Of a stretch of DNA of 64,000 bases, positions 40,477-49,415 are shown in pieces. Under the pieces are notes generated by a model. It worked only from the letters and a program-made list of their open reading frames with translations. It was not told the origin of the DNA and did not search any database. The DNA lies in assembly GCA_021810025.1 (NCBI GenBank), contig JAJZJS010000004.1, positions 1 to 64,000 of the forward strand, read 5' to 3'. Numbering within the stretch: position 1 is the stretch's first letter; every line of letters begins with the position of its first letter. Origin of the DNA: a bacterium. Its GTDB lineage: Bacteria > Patescibacteriota > Saccharimonadia > Saccharimonadales > UBA4665. The translations under genes and the position numbers were made by a program.

Positions 40477-41760
40477 TTGTTCAGCAAAAAAACTATTCGT
40501 GATATAGACCTAAACAATAAGACGGTACTACTCCGAACAGACTATAATGTGCCCCTTGTCGATGGTCAAATCACTGATGACTTTAGAATAAAGAAAACTC
40601 TTGATACCATTAATTATCTCTTATCTAAAGATGCTCGAATAGTAATTTGTTCTCATCTAGGACGACCTGAAGGTAAAGTCGACAATAGCTTGAGTCTATT
40701 CCCGATTGCCAAACATCTCAAAACCCTACTTCATAAAGAGCTTGAGTTCGTCACTGATTGTGTGGGAGAAAAAGTTCAGAAAGCAAAATCCAATCTCAAG
40801 CCTGGAGAAATTCTTTTACTCGAAAATCTACGCTTTAACCCTGGAGAAGAAGCTAATAGCGCAGAATTTGCAAAGGAGTTAGCTCAAGGGGTTGACGTTT
40901 TTGTTCAAGATGCCTTTGCGGTTGTGCATCGGAAACACGCCTCTACTAGTGCCATCACCCAATTATTGCCGTCCGTAGCTGGTTTATTATTAGAGAAAGA
41001 GGTCGATATTATTAGTGGAGCCATGCAAGATCCTGAACGTCCCTTAACGGCTATAGTTGGTGGAGCTAAAATAGTTGATAAAATAGATATTCTCGAAAGA
41101 TTTATTGCTATAGCTGATGTTTTAATTGTCGGCGGTGCTATGGCTAATACATTTCTTAGGGCCAGTGGGATAGAGGTTGGATTAAGTTTAATTAGCCAGG
41201 AAGAAATTCCGTTGGCCCGAGATATTATTAGAAAATGTGATACTGAACGAAAAAAACGTAACTTCATATTTAGCCTACCATTCGATGGAGTAGTGTCAAA
41301 CGATATGAAAATCAATCTACCAACTCGTATTGTTGATTGGTCAACTAATATTATTGCCGATATAGAATATTATCCTAAGCGTCCGCCAAAGCTAGCAAGT
41401 CAAATTAAAAAGAATGAACAAATTTTGGACATAGGACCATTTAGCGGGTCATTTGGAGCCGGAATAATTCAGCTTTCGAAAACAGTGATCTGGAATGGAA
41501 CGATGGGAGTTACCGAGATTGAGGGATATCATCATCAAATTGGACCTTTTGCTCATGGAACGGATCTTATTATTCAGGCTATTTTAGGAGATTTTGGACA
41601 TAAGCCATTCTCAATTGTTGGGGGAGGAGATACTGTCGGGTATATTGAAAATCGCCATTTAGAGGAAGGAATTGATCACCTTTCAACGGGCGGGGGAGCT
41701 AGTTTAGAATTAATGAGTGGACATTCTCTCCCTGGAGTAAGTGATCTCCTTGATAAATAA
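40477..41760 (+). CDS. pgk: Phosphoglycerate kinase
   Basis: 427 residues from a TTG start with GAGGGGTGG upstream. RTDYNVPL, SHLGRPEGK, LLENLRFNPGEE, VGGAKIVDK and the nucleotide loop VGGGDTVGYI are conserved. A slightly longer C-terminus than average and an insertion around EYYPKRPPK are seen. ATP-forming step of lower glycolysis. Confidence 0.95.
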   Translation: MFSKKTIRDIDLNNKTVLLRTDYNVPLVDGQITDDFRIKKTLDTINYLLSKDARIVICSHLGRPEGKVDNSLSLFPIAKHLKTLLHKELEFVTDCVGEKVQKAKSNLKPGEILLLENLRFNPGEEANSAEFAKELAQGVDVFVQDAFAVVHRKHASTSAITQLLPSVAGLLLEKEVDIISGAMQDPERPLTAIVGGAKIVDKIDILERFIAIADVLIVGGAMANTFLRASGIEVGLSLISQEEIPLARDIIRKCDTERKKRNFIFSLPFDGVVSNDMKINLPTRIVDWSTNIIADIEYYPKRPPKLASQIKKNEQILDIGPFSGSFGAGIIQLSKTVIWNGTMGVTEIEGYHHQIGPFAHGTDLIIQAILGDFGHKPFSIVGGGDTVGYIENRHLEEGIDHLSTGGGASLELMSGHSLPGVSDLLDK

Positions 41761-41806
41761 AATATTATATTATGGTTATGTTTGCTAAAATATTAGAAAG
41801 CCTAAG

Positions 41807-42577
41807 ATGAAAAAAACACTTATTATTGCTAATTGGAAAATGCACTTTAATACACATCAAGCTAGTATTTATTTAAGCCGTCTTAATCGCATAACATCAA
41901 TTCATCGAAACCTTGAGGTCGTTCTAGCTCCAACTTTTTTAAGTCTTGGACAGTTAGCGCAGGAAGTTGATCCTCGTAAGTTCAAGTTAGCTGCCCAAAA
42001 TGCATACTTTAAAGACGAAGGTGCCTATACGGGTGAAGTTAGTTTTTCAATGCTGCAAGGAATCGTTAAATACGTCATTATTGGGCATTCAGAGAGACGT
42101 ATTTACTTTAATGAAGATCTTCCTATGATTCGAGATAAGGTAGCGGCAGCCTATCGCAATAAATTAATTCCAATTTTATGTATCGGAGAAACAAAAGCCG
42201 AGCGTCTAGCCAATGAAACAAAGCGAGTTATCCATGATCAATTGACAACTGCTTTGGCTAATTTAACGTCAGAAGAAGTTCGAACGATTGTTATTGCCTA
42301 TGAGCCGATTTGGGCCATAAGTACTTTTGAGGGTGATATAGCTAAACCGCAAGAAATCCAAAAAGTTATAGATTATATTAGTTATCAGATTAGTGAATTA
42401 TATGGCTCGCGCGTTGCTCAGGATGTTCAAATTATCTATGGAGGTAGCGTTAACAGCAGTAGTATTACTTCCTATTTAGCCCTAGATAACTGCCAAGGTT
42501 CATTGGTGGGTGGAGCAAGTCTAAATTATGAAGAATTTGCTAACATTATTAATAAAGCATATTTATTGAGAAAATAA
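41807..42577 (+). CDS. tpiA: Triose-phosphate isomerase
   Basis: 256 residues. ANWKMHFN (Lys), YVIIGHSERR (His), IAYEPIWAIS (Glu) and IIYGGSV are intact. Note AIS where AIG is usual. Interconverts dihydroxyacetone phosphate and glyceraldehyde 3-phosphate. Confidence 0.95.
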   Translation: MKKTLIIANWKMHFNTHQASIYLSRLNRITSIHRNLEVVLAPTFLSLGQLAQEVDPRKFKLAAQNAYFKDEGAYTGEVSFSMLQGIVKYVIIGHSERRIYFNEDLPMIRDKVAAAYRNKLIPILCIGETKAERLANETKRVIHDQLTTALANLTSEEVRTIVIAYEPIWAISTFEGDIAKPQEIQKVIDYISYQISELYGSRVAQDVQIIYGGSVNSSSITSYLALDNCQGSLVGGASLNYEEFANIINKAYLLRK

Positions 42578-42588
42578 GCAGGTAATAT

Positions 42589-43413
42589 ATGGCTAAATCA
42601 AAAATAACTAAACCCAAGACGACCGAAACCGTATTTGACATTAAAAAGCCATCTACGGTTACTCCGGCAGCAAACTCCAAAAATATTATTCTTAAAAGTA
42701 GTCCACCCATGAAGGATCCGATGATGACTGATTTAAACAATAACGGAGAGGATAATGAACAGATCCAGGGTGCGCCACCATTAGAACCAATGATGGTTAA
42801 AAAGATAAATATTCAACCACTCGATTCTAGTATTAGTTCAGGAGATTTAAAGCCACCCGAAAGTAGCCAAGAACAAGTTCAATCTGAGCCCGAAGATTCT
42901 TCGTCGGATGGTCAAGCAGAGCATGAACCGACGCTTGATTCTGGTATTAACAATGATTTACAAACCGACTCTAGTTCCGATCAAATACCCTCTTTAGAAG
43001 CTAAGACAGAGGAGGAAGACCAGAAAGAGAGCTCTACTTCCGAAGAAACTCCTCAAGCCACTAGTATGCAAGAAACTAATCAAGTTTCAAATCTTGAGCA
43101 ATCTAATGTCTCTCCTGATGATAATCAGAGTGTTGCCACTGCAAAAGGTTCGGATCGAACTGAACCTAAAAATGCCCAAAAAATCTTAGAAGAACAGCAG
43201 GCTAAGCGCAAAGCCGAAATTAAAAATCTAATTGAATCAAAGCAGTTTAATTTACCCATAAATTCTAAGAGTCGCAAGAAAATAAAACTATTTGTTATTG
43301 CTGGAATTATTCTAGCTCTAATCTTAATCGTCATATGGCTAGATATTGCATTAGACGCTGGAATAATTAGCATTCCGGGAATCCATCCTTTTACTCATTT
43401 TTTCTCTAATTAA
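42589..43413 (+). CDS. Acidic low-complexity protein with C-terminal membrane anchor
   Basis: 274 residues. About 200 residues of Ser/Glu/Gln/Asp-rich disordered sequence, then a basic coiled helix (LEEQQAKRKAEIKNLIESKQ) and a membrane helix (KLFVIAGIILALILIVIWLDIAL) near the C-terminus. Tail-anchored; no known domain. It starts 11 nt after tpiA, but its job is unknown. Confidence 0.55.
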   Translation: MAKSKITKPKTTETVFDIKKPSTVTPAANSKNIILKSSPPMKDPMMTDLNNNGEDNEQIQGAPPLEPMMVKKINIQPLDSSISSGDLKPPESSQEQVQSEPEDSSSDGQAEHEPTLDSGINNDLQTDSSSDQIPSLEAKTEEEDQKESSTSEETPQATSMQETNQVSNLEQSNVSPDDNQSVATAKGSDRTEPKNAQKILEEQQAKRKAEIKNLIESKQFNLPINSKSRKKIKLFVIAGIILALILIVIWLDIALDAGIISIPGIHPFTHFFSN

Positions 43414-43439
43414 TCTTAGATTACTGTTAAAATTAAATA

Positions 43440-45575
43440 ATGATTGATTTATTGGCTGGTTTGAATGATCAGCAACGAAAAGCAGTTCTTACGACCGAAG
43501 GTCCACTTTTAATTCAGGCTGGAGCAGGGAGCGGTAAGACAAAAACTTTAACTCATCGAATAGCCTATATCTTATCTCAGAGACTAGCTACTCCTGAATC
43601 AATTTTAGCCGTTACTTTTACTAATAAGGCTGCCCAGGAAATTAGACAACGGGTTAGTAATTTGCTCGGAACAAATACCTTTAACAGAAACTTTATGCCA
43701 TTCATGGGAACTTTTCATGGAATTTGCGTTAAAATACTACGAATTGATGGAGAATATGTCGGTGTGCCTAAAAATTTTACAATTTTAGATGAATCGGATC
43801 AGCTGAATGTAATTAAGAAGATATATAAAGCCCGTAGCATAGATGATAAAAGCTATCCAGCTCGAACAGTTTTAAATCATATTAGTTCTGCAAAAAATGA
43901 GCTTTTAAGCGTAGCTGAGTTTCAAGAAATTGCTCTAAGTCCAACTCAAAAAATAGGCGCCGACATCTATGGCGATTATCAACAAGCGCTTCAGCAATCC
44001 TCTAGTTTAGATTTTGATGATTTACTTCAAAAAACAGTTGAAATTTTTAAGAATCAATCCAAACTACGAAAAAAATGGCAAGATCAATTTAAATATATTT
44101 TGGTAGATGAATATCAAGATACGAATCAGGCTCAGTACCAACTAATCAAACTTTTAACGAATCAATCTCAAAATGTAGCAGTGGTGGGGGACGATTGGCA
44201 AAGCATTTATAGTTGGAGAGGAGCAGATTTTCGTAATATTTTAAATTTTGAAAAGGATTATCCAGAGTGCTTAGTCATTAAGCTTGAACAAAATTATCGC
44301 TCGACGAGCCAAATTCTCGATGCAGCCTATAAAGTTATATCTCAAAACATTAATCGAAGTTCCAAACAATTGTGGACTGATCAGCAAGATGGCCTACCGG
44401 TTCAAATCATTCAGGTTGCTAACGAAAAAGCTGAAGCGGAGGTAGTCGTTAAAAAAATTGAGGATCAAGTTCAAAATATGCAACGATCACCCCAAGATTT
44501 TGCAGTTCTGTATCGAACTAATGCTCAAAGTAGAACAATTGAAGAAATTTTTATTCGATATGGTATTCCGTATCAGATTGTTGGTGGGGTTCGCTTTTAT
44601 GATCGTAAAGAGGTTAAAGATATAATTGCTTATTTGCGTTTAATCTATCAGCCTCAAGACAAATCGGCTTTTGATCGAATTATAAATGTTCCCAAAAGAG
44701 CGCTTGGTCCTAAAAGTCTAAGTATTTTTGAAGAATTTTTTAATCAGAATAATCGTGATCTAGACTATTGTTTAAGTCGCATTGATCAATGTCGTGATTT
44801 AACTCCTAAGGCTAGGGAAGGCTTCAGGGATATTCAAGACGTTTTAATTAATCTTCGACGTATTAATGAGCAAACTACCTTACCTGGGCTTATTGACTCT
44901 CTAATTCGAAGAATTGATTACATTCGTTACTTAGATGATGGTAGTTTAGCCGCAGAATCAAGACAAGAAAATATAATGGAGTTGAAGGGAGTGGCAAACG
45001 AGTACCAAGATTTAGGCTTGGCTGTTTTTTTGGAGGAGGTTGCTCTCATTTCTGATTTAGATCAAGCTAACCTTAATAAGAATACCGTGACCCTAATGAC
45101 GCTTCATGCCGCTAAAGGTCTCGAATTCCCAGTGGTTTTTATGGTTGGAATGGAAGAAGGTATTTTTCCTCATAGTCGATCCATTTATGATAATAGCGAA
45201 ATGGAAGAAGAAAGAAGACTGTGCTACGTTGGAATGACAAGAGCCCAACAAGAACTTTATTTATTTTATGCTACTAGCAGAATGCTCTATGGCGGCTATA
45301 CCCATAATTTACCCAGTAGATTTTTAGAAGAAATAGATGGTGAGTATAAGACCGAAAATCCAGAGTTTAGTTTTGAGCCCGTTCCAACCAATCACGATAC
45401 ATACAGTCAAGAAATTAGTTATTATCCTGAGCTTAATGAAGGGGATGAAATTAAACATCAAAGTTTTGGACGCGGAAAAGTAGTTCAAGTCTCGGGAGAT
45501 ATAGTTGATGTATACTTTGATCAAATTGGGCTAAAAAAACTCAATATTAGTTTTGCGAAGGTTGAAAAGATATGA
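43440..45575 (+). CDS. pcrA: UvrD/PcrA-type DNA helicase
   Basis: 711 residues. Superfamily 1A motifs in order: LNDQQRKAV, GAGSGKTKTLTHR, TFTNKAAQEI, LVDEYQDTNQAQ, VVGDDWQSIYSWRGA, LEQNYRST, TLHAAKGLEFPVVF, YVGMTRAQQEL. The C-terminal 45 residues (EGDEIKHQSFGRGKVVQVSG) are the PcrA Tudor-like RNA polymerase contact. Role in DNA repair and replication restart. Leaderless start: TAAAAT ends 7 nt before the ATG. Confidence 0.94.
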   Translation: MIDLLAGLNDQQRKAVLTTEGPLLIQAGAGSGKTKTLTHRIAYILSQRLATPESILAVTFTNKAAQEIRQRVSNLLGTNTFNRNFMPFMGTFHGICVKILRIDGEYVGVPKNFTILDESDQLNVIKKIYKARSIDDKSYPARTVLNHISSAKNELLSVAEFQEIALSPTQKIGADIYGDYQQALQQSSSLDFDDLLQKTVEIFKNQSKLRKKWQDQFKYILVDEYQDTNQAQYQLIKLLTNQSQNVAVVGDDWQSIYSWRGADFRNILNFEKDYPECLVIKLEQNYRSTSQILDAAYKVISQNINRSSKQLWTDQQDGLPVQIIQVANEKAEAEVVVKKIEDQVQNMQRSPQDFAVLYRTNAQSRTIEEIFIRYGIPYQIVGGVRFYDRKEVKDIIAYLRLIYQPQDKSAFDRIINVPKRALGPKSLSIFEEFFNQNNRDLDYCLSRIDQCRDLTPKAREGFRDIQDVLINLRRINEQTTLPGLIDSLIRRIDYIRYLDDGSLAAESRQENIMELKGVANEYQDLGLAVFLEEVALISDLDQANLNKNTVTLMTLHAAKGLEFPVVFMVGMEEGIFPHSRSIYDNSEMEEERRLCYVGMTRAQQELYLFYATSRMLYGGYTHNLPSRFLEEIDGEYKTENPEFSFEPVPTNHDTYSQEISYYPELNEGDEIKHQSFGRGKVVQVSGDIVDVYFDQIGLKKLNISFAKVEKI

Positions 45576-46051
45576 AAGATCAATCACTTATTTGGCAACT
45601 AATAGGTCGAAGTATTCACTTTTGCTTTAAACCCTTGATTTATATATTTCTTAATAATTCAACTCGGAGTAGGGTTTTATTTGTGGCAAAGAATCAATAC
45701 ATTCTACTTAGTAAAACATGGTTATCCAGCGGGGAATGGGGACTAATAGGTGGTGGGTTAAAAATAAATGAAGATTTGATCAGTGGAATTAAGCGAGAAG
45801 TAATGGAAGAAACTGGTTTTAAACTTATTCCTCAGAAGCTAACTTTTATTGGAGATTATCGTCAAACTTTAATAAATTTGGGATATAACATCAAGGCTTA
45901 TCAATATCAAGTTGATAGGTGTTTTAATCTTAAGCGACCGACTTTCGAAATCGCGGCTCTCCGATGGTTTAAAATTAATGATCTAAATAAAATTAAAATC
46001 AATAAAATTTGTGCTGAAATTATTAATAGTGTTTTAGATATTGAAATATGA
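45572..46051 (+). CDS. Nudix hydrolase
   Basis: 159 residues. The Nudix box GGGLKINEDLISGIKREVME then ETGF fits G-x5-E-x7-REVxEExGF. N-terminal helix-like extension of about 35 residues. Substrate not predictable. Overlaps the helicase stop by 4 nt. Confidence 0.88.
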   Translation: MKDQSLIWQLIGRSIHFCFKPLIYIFLNNSTRSRVLFVAKNQYILLSKTWLSSGEWGLIGGGLKINEDLISGIKREVMEETGFKLIPQKLTFIGDYRQTLINLGYNIKAYQYQVDRCFNLKRPTFEIAALRWFKINDLNKIKINKICAEIINSVLDIEI

Positions 46052-46142
46052 ACTCGAAATGAGCCAAGTTTTGATACAATAGATAAGATACTTTGAGGTT
46101 AATTGTTTTATTCTCTGAAAAGATTCAAAGCTATTCAATATT

Positions 46143-47420
46143 ATGAAGTCTAAAATATCTTCCAGGTGGTTCAAGTTAATTCGTTTTAAGCGTCGGCAAG
46201 CTCGACGAGTTAGATTTCTAACTAGACACCCTAGTTTTAGGGTGCCTCTTTTGACACTTTTAATCTTAATTTTAATATCAATCGGCCTGTACGTTGTATT
46301 AACTCGAACCAAGCAAATTACTCCCGTCCCTAATGCTAAAATAGTCATTATATCTCATGATGGAGTTTCACAAATTGTACCAACTAATCTTCCCACTATC
46401 AGGGCTCTTTTAACTCGTCTGAAAATTAAGCTTAACCCAGGAGATGTTGTTGAGCCCGAACTAAATACTCCTATTAACCAGGATGATTTTAGAATTAATA
46501 TCTATCGAGCTAAGCCCGTGGCTATTGTTAAAGGGCCCAATATTAAGTATGTAATGAGTGCCGCGCAAACTCCCCGAGCTGTTGTCCAACAGTCAAATAT
46601 AAAGATCTATCCGGAAGATTATGTCACAGCTCACCCTGTTGCAAATTTTGTCCGACAGGGAATTGTTGGAGAGGTCGTTAATATTGATCCTGCCACTCCG
46701 GTCAATCTAAATCTATATGGAAAGAATTTCTTAATCCGAACACATGCTAAAACAGTCGGAGCATTAATAGCGGCTGAACATATTAGACTGCGCAAAACCG
46801 ACCAATTAGTTCCAGTAGCTAGTTCTAAGCTCAGCCCCAATTCGGTAGTTTTCATTATTCAGAAAGGAATTAATGTCTCTACTTCAACTCAAGTTATTCC
46901 AATGCCAATTCAAACGATTTATGATAGCTCTTTAGCTTATGGAACTTCCGCCGTTCGACAACAAGGATCAGCCGGGCAAGAAGTCATAACTTACCAAAAT
47001 CAAACCCAAAATGGGCAAGTTATTTCTTCTAGTCCACTCCAAACCATTGTTACAGTTCAGCCTGTTACGGAGATAGTCGTAGAAGGAACTAGCTTAAGTG
47101 GTATCAAGGGAGATATGGCATTTGCTGGTATTTCTTCCAATGATTATCAATATGCCGATTATATCATTAGTCATGAATCTGGCTGGTGTCCAACTAAAGC
47201 CCAGGGTGAATATTATTGTCCTGCCATTCCAAACGATCCTTATACTCCAAATGGTTACGGTTTATGCCAAGCTACTCCAGGTTATAAAATGGAGACTGCT
47301 GGGAGTGACTGGGAAACTAATCCCATAACTCAACTTAAATGGTGTAATCAATATGCTCAAAGTCGCTATGGTGGTTGGTATAATGCTTACATTCATTGGA
47401 TTAACAACGGTAATTGGTAG
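46143..47420 (+). CDS. RpfB-like protein: DUF348 repeats, G5 domain, lysozyme-like domain
   Basis: 425 residues. A basic N-terminus and one membrane helix (~35-52) are followed by DUF348-type repeats (VIISHDGVSQIVPTNLPTIR, LIRTHAKTVGALIAAEHI), a G5 domain (TIYDSSLAYGTSAVRQQGSA) and a C-terminal transglycosylase-like domain with catalytic Glu in ISHESGW near 343, GYGLCQATPG and YGGWYNAYIHW. This is the architecture of actinobacterial RpfB, which cuts peptidoglycan during cell growth and resuscitation. Next to rsmA, as in Actinobacteria. Confidence 0.85.
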   Translation: MKSKISSRWFKLIRFKRRQARRVRFLTRHPSFRVPLLTLLILILISIGLYVVLTRTKQITPVPNAKIVIISHDGVSQIVPTNLPTIRALLTRLKIKLNPGDVVEPELNTPINQDDFRINIYRAKPVAIVKGPNIKYVMSAAQTPRAVVQQSNIKIYPEDYVTAHPVANFVRQGIVGEVVNIDPATPVNLNLYGKNFLIRTHAKTVGALIAAEHIRLRKTDQLVPVASSKLSPNSVVFIIQKGINVSTSTQVIPMPIQTIYDSSLAYGTSAVRQQGSAGQEVITYQNQTQNGQVISSSPLQTIVTVQPVTEIVVEGTSLSGIKGDMAFAGISSNDYQYADYIISHESGWCPTKAQGEYYCPAIPNDPYTPNGYGLCQATPGYKMETAGSDWETNPITQLKWCNQYAQSRYGGWYNAYIHWINNGNW

Positions 47421-47423
47421 AAA

Positions 47424-48179
47424 ATGGATAAAACACTTGGACAGCATTGGCTAGTAGATTTAGCAACCCTTGAAGAAATTGTCCAAATCGGACAACTCCG
47501 TAAACAAGATTTAGTTATAGAAATTGGTCCCGGTACCGGTAATCTAACTAAGCTTTTATCGAAAGCAGCCCGTCAAGTTATAGCTATAGAAGTTGATCCG
47601 AGGTTAATTAAAGGCTTATTGGATCTTAACTTAAAGAACGTTACAGTTATTGAAAAAAGCATTCTTAAAGTTGACCTAAATCAGTACCAAGATTATAAAA
47701 TAATTGCTAATATTCCATATTATCTAACATCAAAATTAATTCGTCAGCTTGGCCAACTTAAGACTAAACCTACGAGAGTCGTCTTACTAGTTCAACGCGA
47801 AATAGCCCAAAGATTAACGGCTCAACCTGGTAAATTATCAATCCTTGGATTAACAGCTCAATTTTTTTGGGATATTGAACTTGGCCCAATAGTAGAACCC
47901 TATAAGTTTGATCCTGCTCCTAAAGTTTATTCCCAGTTAGTTATTTTAACCCCTCGAAAAGATAAAGAAGAGCTTCAGGATCCAGAGGAATTATTTCGTT
48001 TAATTCGATTGGGCTATTCATCGAAACGTAAAACCCTATTCAATAATTTAAAATGGAATAAGAGCTGGTCAAACGATCAACTCCGCCACATACTACAATC
48101 AAATGATATAGCCTTAAACATTCGTCCGCAAGAACTAAGTCTGCAACAATGGCTTAATCTTATCAAATATTGGAGTTAA
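47424..48179 (+). CDS. rsmA: 16S rRNA dimethyladenosine transferase
   Basis: 251 residues. GQHWLVD start, VIEIGPGTGNLTKLL SAM loop, IAIEVDPRL, IIANIPYYLTSKLI with the NxPY catalytic motif, and FDPAPKVYSQLV. Dimethylates two adenines near the 16S 3' end. Starts 4 nt after the RpfB-like gene. Confidence 0.95.
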   Translation: MDKTLGQHWLVDLATLEEIVQIGQLRKQDLVIEIGPGTGNLTKLLSKAARQVIAIEVDPRLIKGLLDLNLKNVTVIEKSILKVDLNQYQDYKIIANIPYYLTSKLIRQLGQLKTKPTRVVLLVQREIAQRLTAQPGKLSILGLTAQFFWDIELGPIVEPYKFDPAPKVYSQLVILTPRKDKEELQDPEELFRLIRLGYSSKRKTLFNNLKWNKSWSNDQLRHILQSNDIALNIRPQELSLQQWLNLIKYWS

Positions 48180-48426
48180 GTTCTTTATCGATACCTCCCC
48201 ACATTCCAAATTCTTCATTTGTTTTTTCGCTCCAATCAAGGCAAGCTCCTTTTATGACACAATTATTACAAGCATTTTGGCCGATTATTTTAGGGAAATA
48301 TCTGAGTTTGGTTGATCCTTCTATATTATCTGTAGCATTATAAAAAAAACTAGGGCCCATGTCATTGCAGCTCCTTTTTTTATATAGATCAGTACCAACC
48401 ACTGTTTCTAAGCTTTTTAAACTCAT
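48163..48426 (-). CDS. WhiB-like Fe-S transcription regulator
   Basis: 87 residues from ATG 48426 (a TTG at 48462 would add 12). Four cysteines are arranged as in WhiB proteins: one in KKRSCNDMGPSFFYN, then ACNNCVIKGACLDW with C-x2-C-x5-C, followed by FGMWGGID, the G-I/V/M-WGG turn that contacts the principal sigma factor. The basic DNA-binding tail after WGG is very short (KELNSNI). WhiB proteins are otherwise known mainly from Actinobacteria and their phages. Convergent overlap of 17 nt with rsmA; promoter shared back-to-back with the tmRNA gene. Confidence 0.85.
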   Translation of the reverse strand: MSLKSLETVVGTDLYKKRSCNDMGPSFFYNATDNIEGSTKLRYFPKIIGQNACNNCVIKGACLDWSEKTNEEFGMWGGIDKELNSNI

Positions 48427-48456
48427 ATTATTAAATAATAATACTGAGTTTATATT

Positions 48457-48483
48457 TTGCAAGCATAAAAATTATGGTATAAT
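48457..48483 (+). promoter_or_regulatory. tmRNA promoter, with -35 shared with the whiB-like gene
   Basis: TTGCAA at 48457-48462 and perfect TATAAT at 48478-48483, 10 nt before the mature 5' end. TTGCAA is its own reverse complement, and on the minus strand it lies 16 nt before TATTAT upstream of the whiB-like ATG. Confidence 0.6.
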
Positions 48484-48492
48484 ATAATAGAT

Positions 48493-48894
48493 GGGGCTGA
48501 AATTATGCTTGACGTTGGACTTTATCGGTTAAATAGCAAGTCGCTTATCAGCGTTATAGATAACTTTTATAGATGCAAAATCTATGTTTAGTAAAGTTGC
48601 AGATTCAGTTCGAAATTTTCGAGCCGGATTTGGTTTAAGCTTTGCGCCAGCTTTAATATAAATTTAAAGCAGTTTTGAGTTTTGACTTCAGATAAAAACT
48701 CAAGGCTTTATATTATCTGAATGCAGTCTATTCAAGTTTCCTGATTATAGAATAGGCTTAAGACTTTAAAAAAGGAATCTTAGTTTTTTTGTCAATTATA
48801 AGACTAAGATTAAATTATAAATTGACTAAGCTTGTAGAGTTTAACCAAAGATAAACCTTAACGGACCCGGTTGCAATCACCGGCAGCTCCACCA
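48493..48894 (+). ncRNA. ssrA: tmRNA
   Basis: 402 nt. The 5' GGGGCTG pairs with CAGCTCC near the 3' end, followed by ACCA. The T arm is CCGGT-TGCAATC-ACCGG. A tag frame starts at GCA 48575 and runs 28 codons (AKSMFSKVAD ... GLSFAPALI) to TAA at 48659. Hairpins consistent with pseudoknots follow (for example GAGTTTT...AAAACTC near 48679-48710). With SmpB it rescues stalled ribosomes. The tag does not end in the usual Ala-Ala. Confidence 0.9.
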
Positions 48895-49053
48895 AAAATA
48901 TTTGCATTATAGGTATTATTAAGATAAGATATTGCTACTAGATAAAGCTGCTAAGGTAACTTTTCGTTCGTTCTAGGAAATTTAACAAATTGTCTTCTGA
49001 GGAGCAGCTAACTGGATTGCCAGATTACCTCTAAGCGTAAGAAGGAGTGATCA

Positions 49054-49320
49054 ATGGCAACTAGATTATTCATTGGCTCATTGTCGTGGAACACCACTGA
49101 CGATCAGCTCAAGGATTTCTTTTCCAGCGTTGGAACTGTCAAATCAGCAAACGTCATCGTCGATCGAGATTCAAATCGATCTAAAGGCTTTGGTTTTGTT
49201 GAAATGAGTTCTGATGAAGAGGCTCAAAAAGCTATCAGCACCTTGAATGGCAAAGACTTAGATGGTCGGTCAATCATTGTTAGTGAAGCTCGACCTCGTG
49301 ACAACGACTCACGTCGTTAA
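49054..49320 (+). CDS. RRM-domain RNA-binding protein
   Basis: 88 residues, a single RNA recognition motif: RNP2 RLFIGSL at the start and RNP1 KGFGFVEM in the middle, and a short basic end. Similar to cyanobacterial cold-induced Rbp proteins. It has a 150-nt leader from 48895 and a strong GAAGGAGTGATC ribosome binding site, and its own terminator, which fits a highly expressed single gene. Confidence 0.93.
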   Translation: MATRLFIGSLSWNTTDDQLKDFFSSVGTVKSANVIVDRDSNRSKGFGFVEMSSDEEAQKAISTLNGKDLDGRSIIVSEARPRDNDSRR

Positions 49321-49324
49321 TCCT

Positions 49325-49365
49325 AAAAGCACCCGCTAGATCTAATCTTTGAGGGTGCTTTTTTT
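49325..49365 (+). terminator. Rho-independent terminator of the RRM gene
   Basis: AAAGCACCC pairs with GGGTGCTTT across a 18-nt loop, followed by seven T. Confidence 0.88.
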
Positions 49366-49390
49366 ATTGAAAAAAATAAATTGATTTAAC

Positions 49391-49409
49391 AGACTAATCA
49401 TTTTAGTCT
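49391..49409. promoter_or_regulatory. Inverted repeat before the trehalase gene
   Basis: AGACTAA-TCATT-TTAGTCT is a perfect 7-bp inverted repeat ending 6 nt before the ATG at 49416. It could be an operator or a structure at the start codon. Confidence 0.35.
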
Positions 49410-49415
49410 TAAATC

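Noticed and set aside
40905-41315. 136-codon minus-strand frame inside pgk
   Set aside because: It is fully covered by the conserved phosphoglycerate kinase gene and has no own motifs.
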